A stretch of DNA of 64,000 bases from an uncultured Alphaproteobacteria bacterium (GCA_944390765.1 CALXQM010000014.1:19049-83048), one strand, 5' to 3'. Positions 44,533 through 53,928 are shown, counted from the stretch's first letter. The notes: generated from the letters alone by a model not told the origin. Made by a program: numbers and translations.

Positions 44533-45255
44533 ATGCAAAAAATAGCATTAGTTACTGGTGGTACAAGAGGAATAGGTAGTGGTATTTCTAGAGCCTTGAT
44601 GACAGAAGGTTATATTGTTGCTGCAAATTATAATAGTGATAAACGAACAGCCGAAGAATTTCATAAAGAAACAGGAATTCCTGTTTTTTCTTGGGATGTA
44701 TCGAATTATGATTCATGTAAAAAAGGAATAGAACAAGTTTGTTCAGAGTTAAATGGTACCATAGATATATTAGTTAATAATGCGGGTATAACAAGAGATT
44801 CTATGTTACATAAAATGGAAGTTTCTTTTTGGGATAAAGTAATTAATACTAATCTAAATTCAATTTTTTATATGACGCGATTAATTATACCATCAATGAG
44901 AGAAAAAGGGTTTGGCAGGGTAATTAATATAAGCTCTATAAATGGTGTAAAAGGGCAAATAGGTCAAACAAATTATTCTGCAGCAAAAGCTGGAATTATA
45001 GGTTTTACTAAATCATTAGCGTTAGAATCTGCCAATAAAGGTATAACAGTAAATGCTATAGCACCTGGATATATTTCTACAGATATGACAGAAGTTATGA
45101 GAGATGATATAAAAGCACAAATTATAGAAAATATTCCCTTAAGACGTTTTGGATATATTGAAGAGATAGCTAATGCTGTGCTATTTTTAGCAAGTGAAAA
45201 GTCTTCTTTTATTACAGGAATTACTTTAAATGTAAATGGAGGGCAGTATTTATAA
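44533..45255 (+). CDS. phaB: Acetoacetyl-CoA reductase (PhaB/FabG-type SDR)
   Basis: This is an NADPH-dependent short-chain dehydrogenase of 240 residues. The cofactor site is GGTRGIGSGIS, NNAGITRD is near residue 82, and the catalytic Tyr-Lys is in NYSAAKAG near residue 149. The segment ISSINGVKGQIGQTNYSAAK carries the GQxGQTNYS pattern characteristic of PhaB rather than FabG. The end of the protein, NGGQYL, fits PhaB as well. It would reduce acetoacetyl-CoA to 3-hydroxybutyryl-CoA. No phaA or phaC is in the window, so a role as the cell's FabG is an alternative. mlaD follows 8 nt later. Confidence 0.8.
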   Translation: MQKIALVTGGTRGIGSGISRALMTEGYIVAANYNSDKRTAEEFHKETGIPVFSWDVSNYDSCKKGIEQVCSELNGTIDILVNNAGITRDSMLHKMEVSFWDKVINTNLNSIFYMTRLIIPSMREKGFGRVINISSINGVKGQIGQTNYSAAKAGIIGFTKSLALESANKGITVNAIAPGYISTDMTEVMRDDIKAQIIENIPLRRFGYIEEIANAVLFLASEKSSFITGITLNVNGGQYL

Positions 45256-45263
45256 GGAGTATT

Positions 45264-45725
45264 ATGGAAAAGGGACGCACATTTGAGACAGTTGTAGGTG
45301 TTTTTGTATTAATTATAACAGTATGTTTTTTTTATTTTGTTTATTCTAAATCAAGTTGGAAAAGCGTTGATGGATATAAATTAGTCGCTCGTTTTGATAG
45401 AGTTGATGGATTGTCTGAAGGAACTGATGTTAAAATTAGCGGTATTAGAGTAGGTAAAATTGATAGCTTAGAAGTAGATCTAAATACATTTTTTGCAATA
45501 GTTAAGTTTCATGTGTTTGATCATATCAAATTACCAATAGATACTAGTGCTAGCGTGAGCACAGATGGTTTATTTGGAGGGAAATATTTATCATTATCTG
45601 CGGGTGGATCAGAAGAATATCTTCAAGATGGAGATGAAATTGAACATACGACTGGTCCTGTAAATTTAGAAACCATCGTAAGTAAGTTTTTATTTTCAGA
45701 TAATAAAAAGAAAGAAGATGAATGA
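45264..45725 (+). CDS. mlaD: MlaD-family MCE protein, phospholipid trafficking
   Basis: This inner-membrane-anchored MCE protein is the periplasmic ring subunit of the Mla lipid transport system, which keeps the outer membrane asymmetric. It has 153 residues. A single N-terminal transmembrane helix (about 8-27, VVGVFVLIITVCFFYFV) is followed by one MCE domain with GLSEGTDVKISGIRVGKIDS near residue 53 and TDGLFGGKYLSLSAGG near residue 98. The length matches short alphaproteobacterial MlaD. mlaE and mlaF are not adjacent. A strong terminator lies about 100 nt downstream. Confidence 0.9.
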   Translation: MEKGRTFETVVGVFVLIITVCFFYFVYSKSSWKSVDGYKLVARFDRVDGLSEGTDVKISGIRVGKIDSLEVDLNTFFAIVKFHVFDHIKLPIDTSASVSTDGLFGGKYLSLSAGGSEEYLQDGDEIEHTTGPVNLETIVSKFLFSDNKKKEDE

Positions 45726-45822
45726 TAAAAAAAATTTTTATTAAAAATAACAAATATTAATAAATTATTTACTATTTTATGAGATTATTTGAATTGTAAA
45801 AGTTTTTCATAATAAAGCCTTA

Positions 45823-45853
45823 CCGCCTGAACTTGTTAATCGGGCGGTTTTTT
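45823..45853 (+). terminator. Rho-independent terminator after mlaD
   Basis: CCGCCTGA (45823-45830) pairs with TCGGGCGG (45840-45847), with one G-U pair and a 9-nt loop, and is followed by TTTTTTATTTG. It is the clearest intrinsic terminator in the window and ends the phaB-mlaD transcript. Confidence 0.85.
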
Positions 45854-45909
45854 ATTTGAATTTCTATTATATATTAGATTTATTTAAAATATTTTATGCT
45901 TTTCCAATA

Positions 45910-45932
45910 GTAAAATATTCTAAATATTTTAC
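45910..45932. other. Perfect 10-bp hairpin between convergent genes
   Basis: GTAAAATATT and AATATTTTAC are separated by CTA. The hairpin lies downstream of the mlaD terminator and 76 nt beyond the stop of the convergent 46008-46496 gene. No T run follows, so it is a weak terminator candidate at best. Confidence 0.35.
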
Positions 45933-46007
45933 AATAACTCAAATATATGTATCAACTAGAAATAAAATTTCAAGATATTTTATTTCCATTATATTTTTTA
46001 TCTATTA

Positions 46008-46496
46008 CTAAAGAGACTGCTGTTTCAACCATTCGAATTGATTTCTATTACAAAATACCATTCCGTTGGAAGTAATTAATATTCCTCCTTCTGGAATATC
46101 TTTGAATGAATAGTACTTTTCGAGTGGTAATGCTTCTAAAATAAACTCAGGCAGTTTCAAATCTTGAATTTCGCTTTTCTTATATATAGCATATACTAAA
46201 ATTCCAAGATTATTGATGTCTCCTTGAACTATTTTTTTGTCAGAACAAAATTTGTATTCTGAATAATTTATTGCCATATTTTGGGCTACTTTAGCAATTT
46301 TATTAAATAAATCATTTTGTGCTTCTAATACCGGATAGTACAATTTATAGCCTTGCGAAAAATTTATAAACATTGCATTGCATGATAAACCAAGCACTTG
46401 ACTATTATCAATGATTGTTACTTTATAAGAATCTATACACTTAACTAATAATGAAAAAAAAATACAGGCTACAATAAATAAATATCTCTTCATCAT
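46008..46496 (-). CDS. Small secreted protein, unknown function
   Basis: This 162-residue protein begins with a clear signal peptide, MKRYLFIVACIFFSLLVKC, with two adjacent Met codons at the start. The Cys at about residue 20 is not in a convincing lipobox. The mature region has mixed alpha/beta composition with two further Cys (LSCNA near residue 39 and KFCSDKK near residue 83) and a C-terminal NGMVFCNRNQFEWLKQQ. No family is recognised. Its neighbours (a GNAT-like gene, recA, a secreted methyltransferase-like gene) give no operon context because it stands alone on its strand. Confidence 0.65.
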   Translation of the reverse strand: MMKRYLFIVACIFFSLLVKCIDSYKVTIIDNSQVLGLSCNAMFINFSQGYKLYYPVLEAQNDLFNKIAKVAQNMAINYSEYKFCSDKKIVQGDINNLGILVYAIYKKSEIQDLKLPEFILEALPLEKYYSFKDIPEGGILITSNGMVFCNRNQFEWLKQQSL

Positions 46497-46722
46497 GATT
46501 TTACCAAAATATAATATAGTATATTATATATGTATAAATTTGGAGTTTGTCAAGTACTCAAATCTATGATTTATTTTTATAAACAAAAAATTAACTGTTT
46601 CATATTATCATATAATAAATAATTAGATAATTTTAAGAGTTTGATTATGTTAATTTATAATGTGAAAAAAAGTATTTATTGCTTTTTTATTAATATTTAT
46701 TTGGAATATTGAAAATATTGCA

Positions 46723-47343
46723 ATGAATCTGGATTCTAATATTGTTTTAGAAGATTTTAGTGATAAAAGAAAAGATGAATTAATGTTACTTTCATCGCCT
46801 GAAAAGTCTTATGTAGAATTTTTGGTTGGGCATCTTTTTAAAAATTTAGAAAGTGATGATGATTGGTATCAAAAAGGTATAAATGATTTGTATAAAAAAG
46901 GAATTGAAGAAAAATTATTAGTTAAGGCTATAGTTGTTAATGGAAAAACTGTTGGAATAATATGGAATACTGGAAATCAATGCGATATATTTATACATCC
47001 TAATTATGCAGGAAGAGGTTATTCTCGTATAGCAATGGGAGTGTTTTTAAAAGGGCTCTCCGGAGTTTCAATTGGAGTTTCTCCATATAATCTTCCAAGT
47101 TTAAAATCGATTGCACATATGTTTGAAAATGAAAATATAATAGCGACAGATGGTATATATGGTAAAGTAAAGATAAATCATAAAGATTTGTACTTGATTA
47201 TTAATATATCGGAATCTTTAAAGGATATAGGTCAAGAGAATATAGATACAATCATAGATGAAAAAGTTAAAGAAATATCTGACGAAAAGAGAGAGCTTTT
47301 AAAATTGTTTTTTCAAATAAATAGTATACAGATACGTATTTAA
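46723..47343 (+). CDS. GNAT-like acetyltransferase; upstream signal peptide one base out of frame
   Basis: The 206-residue ORF contains GNAT-fold features: IHPNYAGRGYSRIAMGVFL (about residues 90-108) resembles the acetyl-CoA-binding motif A, and SIGVSPYNLPSLKSIAHMFE resembles motif B. The frame stays open upstream of ATG 46723 back to 46666 and would encode KKVFIAFLLIFIWNIENIA, an excellent signal peptide. The GTG at 46662 that should begin it is separated by seven A's, one too many to be in frame. The intact ancestor was therefore probably an exported GNAT-like protein. The present gene is either frameshifted, corrected by slippage, or affected by a base error. Confidence 0.6.
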   Translation: MNLDSNIVLEDFSDKRKDELMLLSSPEKSYVEFLVGHLFKNLESDDDWYQKGINDLYKKGIEEKLLVKAIVVNGKTVGIIWNTGNQCDIFIHPNYAGRGYSRIAMGVFLKGLSGVSIGVSPYNLPSLKSIAHMFENENIIATDGIYGKVKINHKDLYLIINISESLKDIGQENIDTIIDEKVKEISDEKRELLKLFFQINSIQIRI

Positions 47344-47673
47344 CACAAAAAATATGATATTGTACAAACATTTTTTATATATTAATTATAAAAACTTAAG
47401 AAATGTTATTTAAATATCAAAAACTTATTGAGTTTCTGTCGAAAGTAGTATAGCTATAATAGTTTTTATAATACGTAATGCAAATATCCACTAAAAATTC
47501 GCAATGATAACTTTGATATTTCAAATTATATAAGTATAACGCACAGCATTAGCTACATTATGACTTAGTACTAATAAATCCAATTTCCACTTGTTTATAA
47601 TAAACTCTAATCATTATGGATTATATTTTATTAATATAAAAATTAATACTTATACTATTGATTCTTTAATTTA
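47344..47673. other. Intergenic stretch, nothing recognised
   Basis: About 330 nt of AT-rich sequence lie between the GNAT-like gene and the recA terminator. I see no ORF with a ribosome-binding site, no RNA fold and no match to the dispersed repeat. It may be decayed coding sequence. Confidence 0.4.
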
Positions 47674-47700
47674 AAGAGGAGAACTTTTCTTTCTCCTCTT
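47674..47700 (-). terminator. Terminator after recA
   Basis: AAGAGGAGAA and TTCTCCTCTT form a perfect 10-bp stem around a 7-nt loop, 9 nt past the recA stop on the minus strand. The following T run is weak (TAAATTAAAG), so termination strength is uncertain. Confidence 0.6.
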
Positions 47701-47709
47701 CAAATATTT

Positions 47710-48768
47710 TTATTCAGTTAAGTTTATATTTTCATTATCTTCAATTTTTGATGTATCTTCTGGAATATTTTCATTAATTTCGGAAATTAAATCTGCATTG
47801 TTTCTTATGCTTTGCTCAATTTTATTGGCTATATCCGGATGTGATTTTAAGAAAGTCCTTGTGGCTTCTTTCCCTTGTCCTATTTTTTCTCCATTATAAG
47901 AGTACCAAGCTCCAGATTTTTCTATTGTTCCAACTTTTACACCCATATCTAATAACTCTCCAGTTTTGGAAATACCTTCACCATATATAATGTCGAAGTC
48001 TACTGTTCTAAATGGAGGTGCAACTTTATTTTTTACAATTTTTACTCTTACTTGGTTTCCTATAACTTCGTCTTTATCTTTTAATGAACCAATTCTGCGT
48101 ATGTCTAAACGTACAGATGCATAAAACTTTAGTGCATTTCCTCCAGTTGTAGTTTCAGGATTTCCAAAGAATACACCAATTTTCATACGAATTTGATTTA
48201 TGAAAATCATAATACAATTCGATTTAGAAACAGTGGAGGTTAATTTGCGTAATGCTTGACTCATTAAACGAGCTTGCAAACCCATATGAGAATCTCCCAT
48301 ATCTCCTTCGATTTCTGCTTTTGGAACAAGTGCTGCGACGCTATCTACTACTAAAATATCTATAGCACCAGATCGAACTAGCGTATCAGCAATTTCTAAA
48401 GCCTGTTCTCCTGTATCTGGTTGTGACAAAATTAAATTATCAACATCTACTCCTAGTCGTTTAGCATATACAGGATCTAACGCATGCTCAGCATCTATAT
48501 ATGCACATTTTCCACCTTTTTTTTGAGCTTCAGCTACGGCATGTAATGCTAGAGTTGTTTTTCCTGAGCTTTCTGGGCCAAAAATTTCTATAATTCTACC
48601 TTTGGGAAATCCTCCTACTCCAAGAGCCATATCCAAACCTATAGAACCAGTTGATATTGATTCAATATCTATTACTCCACCATGCTGTCCTAGTTTCATA
48701 ACAGAACCCTTCCCAAATGCTTTTTCTATTTGGGATAGAGCAGCTTCTAATGCTTTTTCTTTATCCAT
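47710..48768 (-). CDS. recA: Recombinase RecA
   Basis: RecA carries out strand exchange in recombination and is the SOS co-protease. It has 352 residues, the usual length. Walker A is GPESSGKTT near residue 66. [17 protein letters not shown] is near residue 97, the Walker B strand is [15 protein letters not shown], and the DNA-binding L1/L2 region includes [19 protein letters not shown] and the [23 protein letters not shown] loop. The acidic tail ends the protein. The ribosome-binding site AAAAGGAT lies before ATG 48768. It stands as a single-gene unit with its own terminator. No LexA box was identified. Confidence 0.97.
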   Translation of the reverse strand: MDKEKALEAALSQIEKAFGKGSVMKLGQHGGVIDIESISTGSIGLDMALGVGGFPKGRIIEIFGPESSGKTTLALHAVAEAQKKGGKCAYIDAEHALDPVYAKRLGVDVDNLILSQPDTGEQALEIADTLVRSGAIDILVVDSVAALVPKAEIEGDMGDSHMGLQARLMSQALRKLTSTVSKSNCIMIFINQIRMKIGVFFGNPETTTGGNALKFYASVRLDIRRIGSLKDKDEVIGNQVRVKIVKNKVAPPFRTVDFDIIYGEGISKTGELLDMGVKVGTIEKSGAWYSYNGEKIGQGKEATRTFLKSHPDIANKIEQSIRNNADLISEINENIPEDTSKIEDNENINLTE

Positions 48769-48932
48769 GATTATCCTTTTATCTAGAGTCTTTATGATAT
48801 CTTGTAGATAATTATTTCGTCAAGTAATACTCTAAAAACTAAAATATTAAAAATATCTGAGAGACTAGATGAAATTAATATATTCTTAATTAAAATTGTT
48901 TATATTGTTATAGGGATATAGAAAGATTAAAT

Positions 48933-50720
48933 GTGAGACATATTACTATAATTTTAATAAGTTTTATATTTGCTTATTATTATCAAGTAACGGGAGATAA
49001 TACAAAGTTACAAAAAGACAATAAATCTTTTAGTAATGTTACCATAGAAGAACATGAGAATATGATTTATATTGTAAATCATAATTCATATGATTGGATA
49101 GTGTTACCAGGTAAAGATATACTTTTTATAGATAGATATCCAAATACAGAAACACAAAGACAACAAATTAATAGTAAGAAAAAAAATAATGTAAATAATC
49201 AAAGAAATTCTAAACCTACTGCAGAAAAAAAAGATGTAAATTTGTTGAAAACAAAAATAAAGCAAACTGAAAATGAAATAAAAGAAACAAAACAAGAAAA
49301 TGATAAAAATAGAACATTGGCAAATCTATTATTTATATGTTCTGATAAATATAAAAATTTTGAAAAAGAATTTAATGATAAATTCAAAGAAGTTGATGAT
49401 ATTTGGTTAGTTTTAGGAAATGATGGTCAATATAACCCTTATATTGAAAGATTTTCTGCTATTAATTGGCTTTTTTGGGGAAGTAATCCAGTTCCAGAAA
49501 AGATATTAAGTATATCAGGTGATTATTTTAATGTTCATAATTGGGAATATTTATCGAATTATTTACCTAAAAAAATTTCTTATATAGCTGTTGATTTTAA
49601 TGAACTAATATGTCTCAAAAATAAAAATGAAATTATTAATATTTCATCAAATATTTTGAAGAAAGGAGGTATTTTTTGTATAGAAGATATTTTTGATATA
49701 AAAAAACAGAAATTTTCTAATTTCTCTGAAAAAGATGTAAATAGTTTATCTAAAAATTTTGACATTAAATACGCTTTATATGATGGATTTGTTGCATCAT
49801 TACCATATACAAGTAACATGAGTAAAAGTTATAAAAATACTTTATTTAAAGGAATTGAAAAGGTATTGTTAAAATTATCAATATCTACATCAGAAGAAAA
49901 AAAGGCTATAGGATTAAATTTATCTACAAGTCAATTACAACAATTCAAGACCTTATCTGAAGATATGATAAGATATATTATTAGTGATATTATTTACGAT
50001 TCTACATTAGGTAAAAATATTGTAACATATAATGCGTTAAGTGAAGAAATAAAAAAAATCGAAGAAGAAATTGGTGGATTAACAACAGAGATTGATAGTA
50101 TAAATAAAGATATAGAAAATTTTAATAAAATTAATCAATTAAAAAGTTCTGCTATGAATAAATTTAATAATTTGCTAGATAAAGGAAGTTCTCTTATAAA
50201 AAAAGTAAAAGGTTTAACTCAAAGCAAAAAATCTATGAAAAAAATATCAAATATATCAAAAGAAAGTAATGTAGAACAAGTATTTACAACAAAATTAGAT
50301 GAGAAAAATAAAAAATTATTAGACAAAAATCAAACCTTAACTATGCTAAAGAGTAAAATTATTTATTTAAAAACAGAAATGGCAGATTTGTCAAAATTAA
50401 TTTTAAGACAAAATAATAATTTATTTAATCAATTTAGTTTTGATAAATTATTAAATAGATATATGGATTATAAGAGGAATAATGTTGATGATATTATAAA
50501 TGATAGTAAAGTTATTGAAGAATCGTTTAATAATGTTATGAAAGATAAAGATTCAAATGATTTTTTGGCTAAAATTGAGAAATTAGTAGATAGTATAAAA
50601 AATGGATGGTCACCAAAGCTGATTTTAAATAATTCATTACCTTTTGAACAATTATTACAATTTACAAAGCATATGGTAGAGCCTTCAGCAAGGGTTTTAA
50701 TCGTCTTAGTAAAGAAATAA
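48933..50720 (+). CDS. Secreted methyltransferase-like coiled-coil protein, unknown function
   Basis: This 595-residue protein starts at GTG 48933. The N terminus is signal-peptide-like (RHITIILISFIFAYYYQVTG). Residues about 100-125 form a short charged coiled coil. Residues about 155-290 resemble a Rossmann methyltransferase fold: IWLVLGNDGQYNPYIERF, ISYIAVDFNE near residue 214, and the late-strand pattern ILKKGGIFCIEDIFD near residue 241. A complete glycine-rich motif I is not present. Residues about 365-490 are a long Lys/Glu/Ile coiled coil. The gene is convergent with the T6SS operon. A host-directed role is possible but unproven, and enzymatic activity is uncertain. Confidence 0.65.
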   Translation: MRHITIILISFIFAYYYQVTGDNTKLQKDNKSFSNVTIEEHENMIYIVNHNSYDWIVLPGKDILFIDRYPNTETQRQQINSKKKNNVNNQRNSKPTAEKKDVNLLKTKIKQTENEIKETKQENDKNRTLANLLFICSDKYKNFEKEFNDKFKEVDDIWLVLGNDGQYNPYIERFSAINWLFWGSNPVPEKILSISGDYFNVHNWEYLSNYLPKKISYIAVDFNELICLKNKNEIINISSNILKKGGIFCIEDIFDIKKQKFSNFSEKDVNSLSKNFDIKYALYDGFVASLPYTSNMSKSYKNTLFKGIEKVLLKLSISTSEEKKAIGLNLSTSQLQQFKTLSEDMIRYIISDIIYDSTLGKNIVTYNALSEEIKKIEEEIGGLTTEIDSINKDIENFNKINQLKSSAMNKFNNLLDKGSSLIKKVKGLTQSKKSMKKISNISKESNVEQVFTTKLDEKNKKLLDKNQTLTMLKSKIIYLKTEMADLSKLILRQNNNLFNQFSFDKLLNRYMDYKRNNVDDIINDSKVIEESFNNVMKDKDSNDFLAKIEKLVDSIKNGWSPKLILNNSLPFEQLLQFTKHMVEPSARVLIVLVKK

Positions 50721-50721
50721 A

Positions 50722-50838
50722 ATGATAGTTGTTAGATTTGATATTCAAATGGTTATTAGTCAAGAGCAAAATTTAGAAAAATCATTAAACTTATGGGTAA
50801 ATCAAGGTTATTATGACAAATTACTAAAATTTGGATAA
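50722..50838 (+). CDS. 38-codon ORF, possible gene remnant
   Basis: ATG 50722 follows the previous stop by one base and encodes VVRFDIQMVISQEQNLEKSL-type sequence ending YYDKLLKFG. It has ordinary amino-acid composition but no ribosome-binding site and no family. It could be a translationally coupled micro-ORF or the tail of a decayed gene trapped between two convergent units. Confidence 0.2.
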   Translation: MIVVRFDIQMVISQEQNLEKSLNLWVNQGYYDKLLKFG

Positions 50839-50854
50839 AAGAAGAAAATTAATA

Positions 50855-51781
50855 TTAGATTCGAGTATTATCCAAAAAATTTCCTTTCAACCAAGATGTT
50901 TTTCCTAAAACAAAATTTTTAAATGTTAATTCAGGTGCATTATTTGGTTTTATAAATATAGAATAATTATAAAAATCTCCAGCATATTGTTTAATAAGGT
51001 TTTTTAGCAATGAAATATTTTTCGTATTATTAATAAAGTTTCTTACATAAGAATAGCTACAATCGAATAAATATATAGATATGTTTATATTAGTAATATA
51101 AACATATTTCCCAAGATAGAAATCAATACCAAGATTTATATTTTTCAATCGTTTGTTATTTTGTTTTATTTTTGTTAAATTGAATTGTTGCACTTTAACA
51201 TTGAAAGGAAATATATACTTCAGTATAATTTCTATTCCCATAACACTTTTCTCTTTTAACCAAAATATATAACAAAGTCTAGAAAATTTTTTATCTATAT
51301 AGGGATGATTTGTCCCAAAAAAACAAGAAATAGCATTTAACATTGGGTAATTATTTTGTTGTAAACAAATATGTCTCTTTTGGCTAATTCTGTATGAAAT
51401 TCCTAGTAGTCTACTGTGAAATATATTTAAAAATTGCTCCATCGCGAAATCTTGCATTTTATTTCTATTGCATAATAGTTCTGAATATGGAGTTGGTAAT
51501 GGAGCATTTAACCCTGCTATTGATAATCTGCCAATATTAATGATCTTCTTTCCTGTTTCATTAATAGTAATTTTTTCTATTTCTGTTCCCCTTAAGTAGA
51601 ATACATTAACATTATTGGTATAAAAAGGAAAATGATGGATTGAAGTAGATTTACCAAATACTTGAGTATATCCATGGTTAATAATTTTTATTGTTGTTTC
51701 AAAACTATATCCTCTAGGATTATTTAATAATGATTTTTCTAAAGATATTTTTTCTTTCCCAGTTGTGTTTCCCATGAACAT
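50855..51781 (-). CDS. tssG: Type VI secretion baseplate protein TssG
   Basis: TssG (ImpH/VasB) is a baseplate wedge subunit that binds TssF. It has 308 residues. Family-typical segments are YSFETTIKIINHGYTQ near the N terminus, LSIAGLNAPLPTPYSELLCNR near residue 80 (the G-x-x-GPLP-type loop), and FLNIFHSRLLGISYRI near residue 108. The C-terminal FDIYLG-like region reads LGIDFYLGKYVYI. GAAGGG lies 5 nt before the ATG. The gene overlaps tssF by 43 nt. Identity rests on these motifs plus the neighbouring tssF and tssE. Confidence 0.88.
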   Translation of the reverse strand: MFMGNTTGKEKISLEKSLLNNPRGYSFETTIKIINHGYTQVFGKSTSIHHFPFYTNNVNVFYLRGTEIEKITINETGKKIINIGRLSIAGLNAPLPTPYSELLCNRNKMQDFAMEQFLNIFHSRLLGISYRISQKRHICLQQNNYPMLNAISCFFGTNHPYIDKKFSRLCYIFWLKEKSVMGIEIILKYIFPFNVKVQQFNLTKIKQNNKRLKNINLGIDFYLGKYVYITNINISIYLFDCSYSYVRNFINNTKNISLLKNLIKQYAGDFYNYSIFIKPNNAPELTFKNFVLGKTSWLKGNFLDNTRI

Positions 51782-53496
51782 AGTTTCCCTTCTTTATTTT
51801 TTACATTAACATCTACAAATGTATTAATACTTGTATAAGTGGATAAAAATTTGCTAATAATTAAACTTAATGGAATGCCTTTGTTATATAAAGATTCATC
51901 AAATTCTATAGTAATTTCAGTACCATTAATAAAACCGTACCATGTTTGATTTGTAATGCGTTTCATTCCTATTTTACTAGTGATGTTTAATATCGCATCT
52001 ACTTCGTATTTTAATGGGGAGTCTGTTATATTAGCAAATAGTCTCAATACCTCTTTTAATTTTAAAATACCATCATCAGAAAAAGAGAGTGAGTTAAGGG
52101 AAATAGCTGAAATTAGTTTCCACAGTATTTCACCATTTTTAAGTGAATTCTTTTGAGGTGTCGGTCTATTTATGCAGTAAATTTGTTTAACCGGTAATGA
52201 CGGTATATCAGTTTGAAAAATTCCATAAGCTGGAATATCTTCAGCTATATGTCTATTAGTGCATAAAGTATAAGCATAGAATATTTTATCTGCAGGTTGT
52301 TTAGGATTAAATTTTTCATCCACAAATGAAACGAATGCATCGTCTCCCAAAGAATTTTTTTGTAATGTTTCTTTTCTTCGAGCTACCCATGATATACTTA
52401 TATCGGATTCAGACGTAAAATGATTGCAAGAATAAAATTCAGGTATTTCTACTTCATCATTTGTATCAGGATTTACAGCAACCATCTTTTTAATCATGTA
52501 TATTTCATAACTATCATATCTTCTAAAATCAGGTACTAATCGATATTCTATTTGTTTGTAGTCTAATTGTAATGGTTCTGAAACTTTTTGAAATAAATTA
52601 ACTGCAGGAACAGCAGAAAATGAGAACATATTTTTGGATAAATTAAATTTAGTTTCAGACTTTAACGGGATACAGATAGAAAATTTATTTGATAATTCTT
52701 TATCGATGTTTATATCAAAGCCATAAAATTTATCTGGAAATGCAAAATACTCTTGTAAATATCTAAATCCTTTATGTACATTTTTAGGATATTCAAAAAG
52801 AGCTTCTTCATCAGTTAATCCTATAGGTAATACCTTGGGAAGTAAATCAGAGTGATTTTCTTGTAATAAAATTGCGGGCATATTGGCTGAAAAAATTCCT
52901 GCAAAAATTTTCCCTCTTAATAAAGCATCACAGATTATATAGCAACGTAATTTTTCTGGGCAAATTCCAGGGGATTCACATTCGAAATCTAATTTTAAAT
53001 ATTGAGAATATGTTAAATATTCAGAAATTATTGCTTCTCTTGTTATTAGCTCGGCATAAGTTAAAGCAATAGGCCATAATTTTACATCATGAGCTGTTGT
53101 AAAGGTACATATCGTATCGTTATTACTGGTAGCTTGTAAAGAAGTGTGTCTAGGGATTACTAATCCAATGTTTTTTTTCAGTTTGGATAAATCAACATCA
53201 AAGTTAATCATTGTTGCAGATGGAATAGGTAAAATTAAAGGTTTATATATTACATCCATCATAGCATTTGCAGTTTCTGGATATTGATCGTCAATTTGTT
53301 TTTGTAATTTTCCTGTTAAAAAAGCAAAACTTTCTATTAATCTTTCTACATGGGGATCCGATGATTCATCATGGGATAAATCTAAACGTTTAGCTATTTT
53401 TGGAAAGCGACTAGAAAAATCCTTACCTGCTGATCTTAGATACGATAATTCAATTCTATAGTATTCTGCTAATAAATCGATTTCTGATTTATTCAT
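51739..53496 (-). CDS. tssF: Type VI secretion baseplate protein TssF
   Basis: TssF (ImpG/VasA) is the largest wedge subunit of the T6SS baseplate. It has 585 residues, typical of the family. The N terminus is diagnostic: AEYYRIELSYLRSAGKDFSS, then RFPKIAKRLDLSHDESSDPH and VERLIESFAFLTGKLQKQID. ELTE-type sequence is replaced here by ETANAMMDVIYKPLILPIPS. It ends within tssG and starts within the last codons of tssE, so tssE-tssF-tssG are tightly coupled. TssB, TssC, TssK, TssL and TssM genes are not in the window. Confidence 0.95.
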   Translation of the reverse strand: MNKSEIDLLAEYYRIELSYLRSAGKDFSSRFPKIAKRLDLSHDESSDPHVERLIESFAFLTGKLQKQIDDQYPETANAMMDVIYKPLILPIPSATMINFDVDLSKLKKNIGLVIPRHTSLQATSNNDTICTFTTAHDVKLWPIALTYAELITREAIISEYLTYSQYLKLDFECESPGICPEKLRCYIICDALLRGKIFAGIFSANMPAILLQENHSDLLPKVLPIGLTDEEALFEYPKNVHKGFRYLQEYFAFPDKFYGFDINIDKELSNKFSICIPLKSETKFNLSKNMFSFSAVPAVNLFQKVSEPLQLDYKQIEYRLVPDFRRYDSYEIYMIKKMVAVNPDTNDEVEIPEFYSCNHFTSESDISISWVARRKETLQKNSLGDDAFVSFVDEKFNPKQPADKIFYAYTLCTNRHIAEDIPAYGIFQTDIPSLPVKQIYCINRPTPQKNSLKNGEILWKLISAISLNSLSFSDDGILKLKEVLRLFANITDSPLKYEVDAILNITSKIGMKRITNQTWYGFINGTEITIEFDESLYNKGIPLSLIISKFLSTYTSINTFVDVNVKNKEGKLCSWETQLGKKKYL

Positions 53497-53927
53497 TTTA
53501 CATCCATCAATATAGGGAATGTTAAAGGTATTTTTTTATTTTCTATAGATATATTAGTTTCTATTGTTATAAAAATTTTACTAGGATCTGTAAGATTATT
53601 AGTAATATGAACTCTTACATTTTTTAATCTTGGTTCAAATTGTGTTATAGCACTTAAAATTTTATTTTCTAGTTGTTGAATTTCGAAAACTGTTTCTGCC
53701 GTGACTGCTCCAGTTAAGTTCGCCCCATATGTATAAGGGAAAGATATTTTTTGATAATATTCATTCCAAAAAGGGAAAAATCTTGTATTTAACAAATAAG
53801 TTAAATCCTTTTGAATAGATTTTTTTAATAATTCTAATGAAATATTATCATTAAAATTATTATTTTTTTCTAATGATTCTTCAATTGTTAATTTATCGAA
53901 TAGCGGTAATATTGATGAGTTTTTCAT
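53493..53927 (-). CDS. tssE: Type VI secretion baseplate protein TssE (gp25-like)
   Basis: TssE is the gp25/lysozyme-like wedge protein that anchors the contractile sheath to the baseplate. It has 144 residues. The family start LPLFDKLTIEES, the helix SIQKDLTYLLNTR near residue 36, and TQFEPRLKNVRVHI near residue 97 (the FEPRL motif with the conserved EPR) are all visible. It overlaps tssF by 4 nt and lies 1 nt from the Hcp-like gene upstream. Confidence 0.9.
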   Translation of the reverse strand: MKNSSILPLFDKLTIEESLEKNNNFNDNISLELLKKSIQKDLTYLLNTRFFPFWNEYYQKISFPYTYGANLTGAVTAETVFEIQQLENKILSAITQFEPRLKNVRVHITNNLTDPSKIFITIETNISIENKKIPLTFPILMDVK

Positions 53928-53928
53928 T

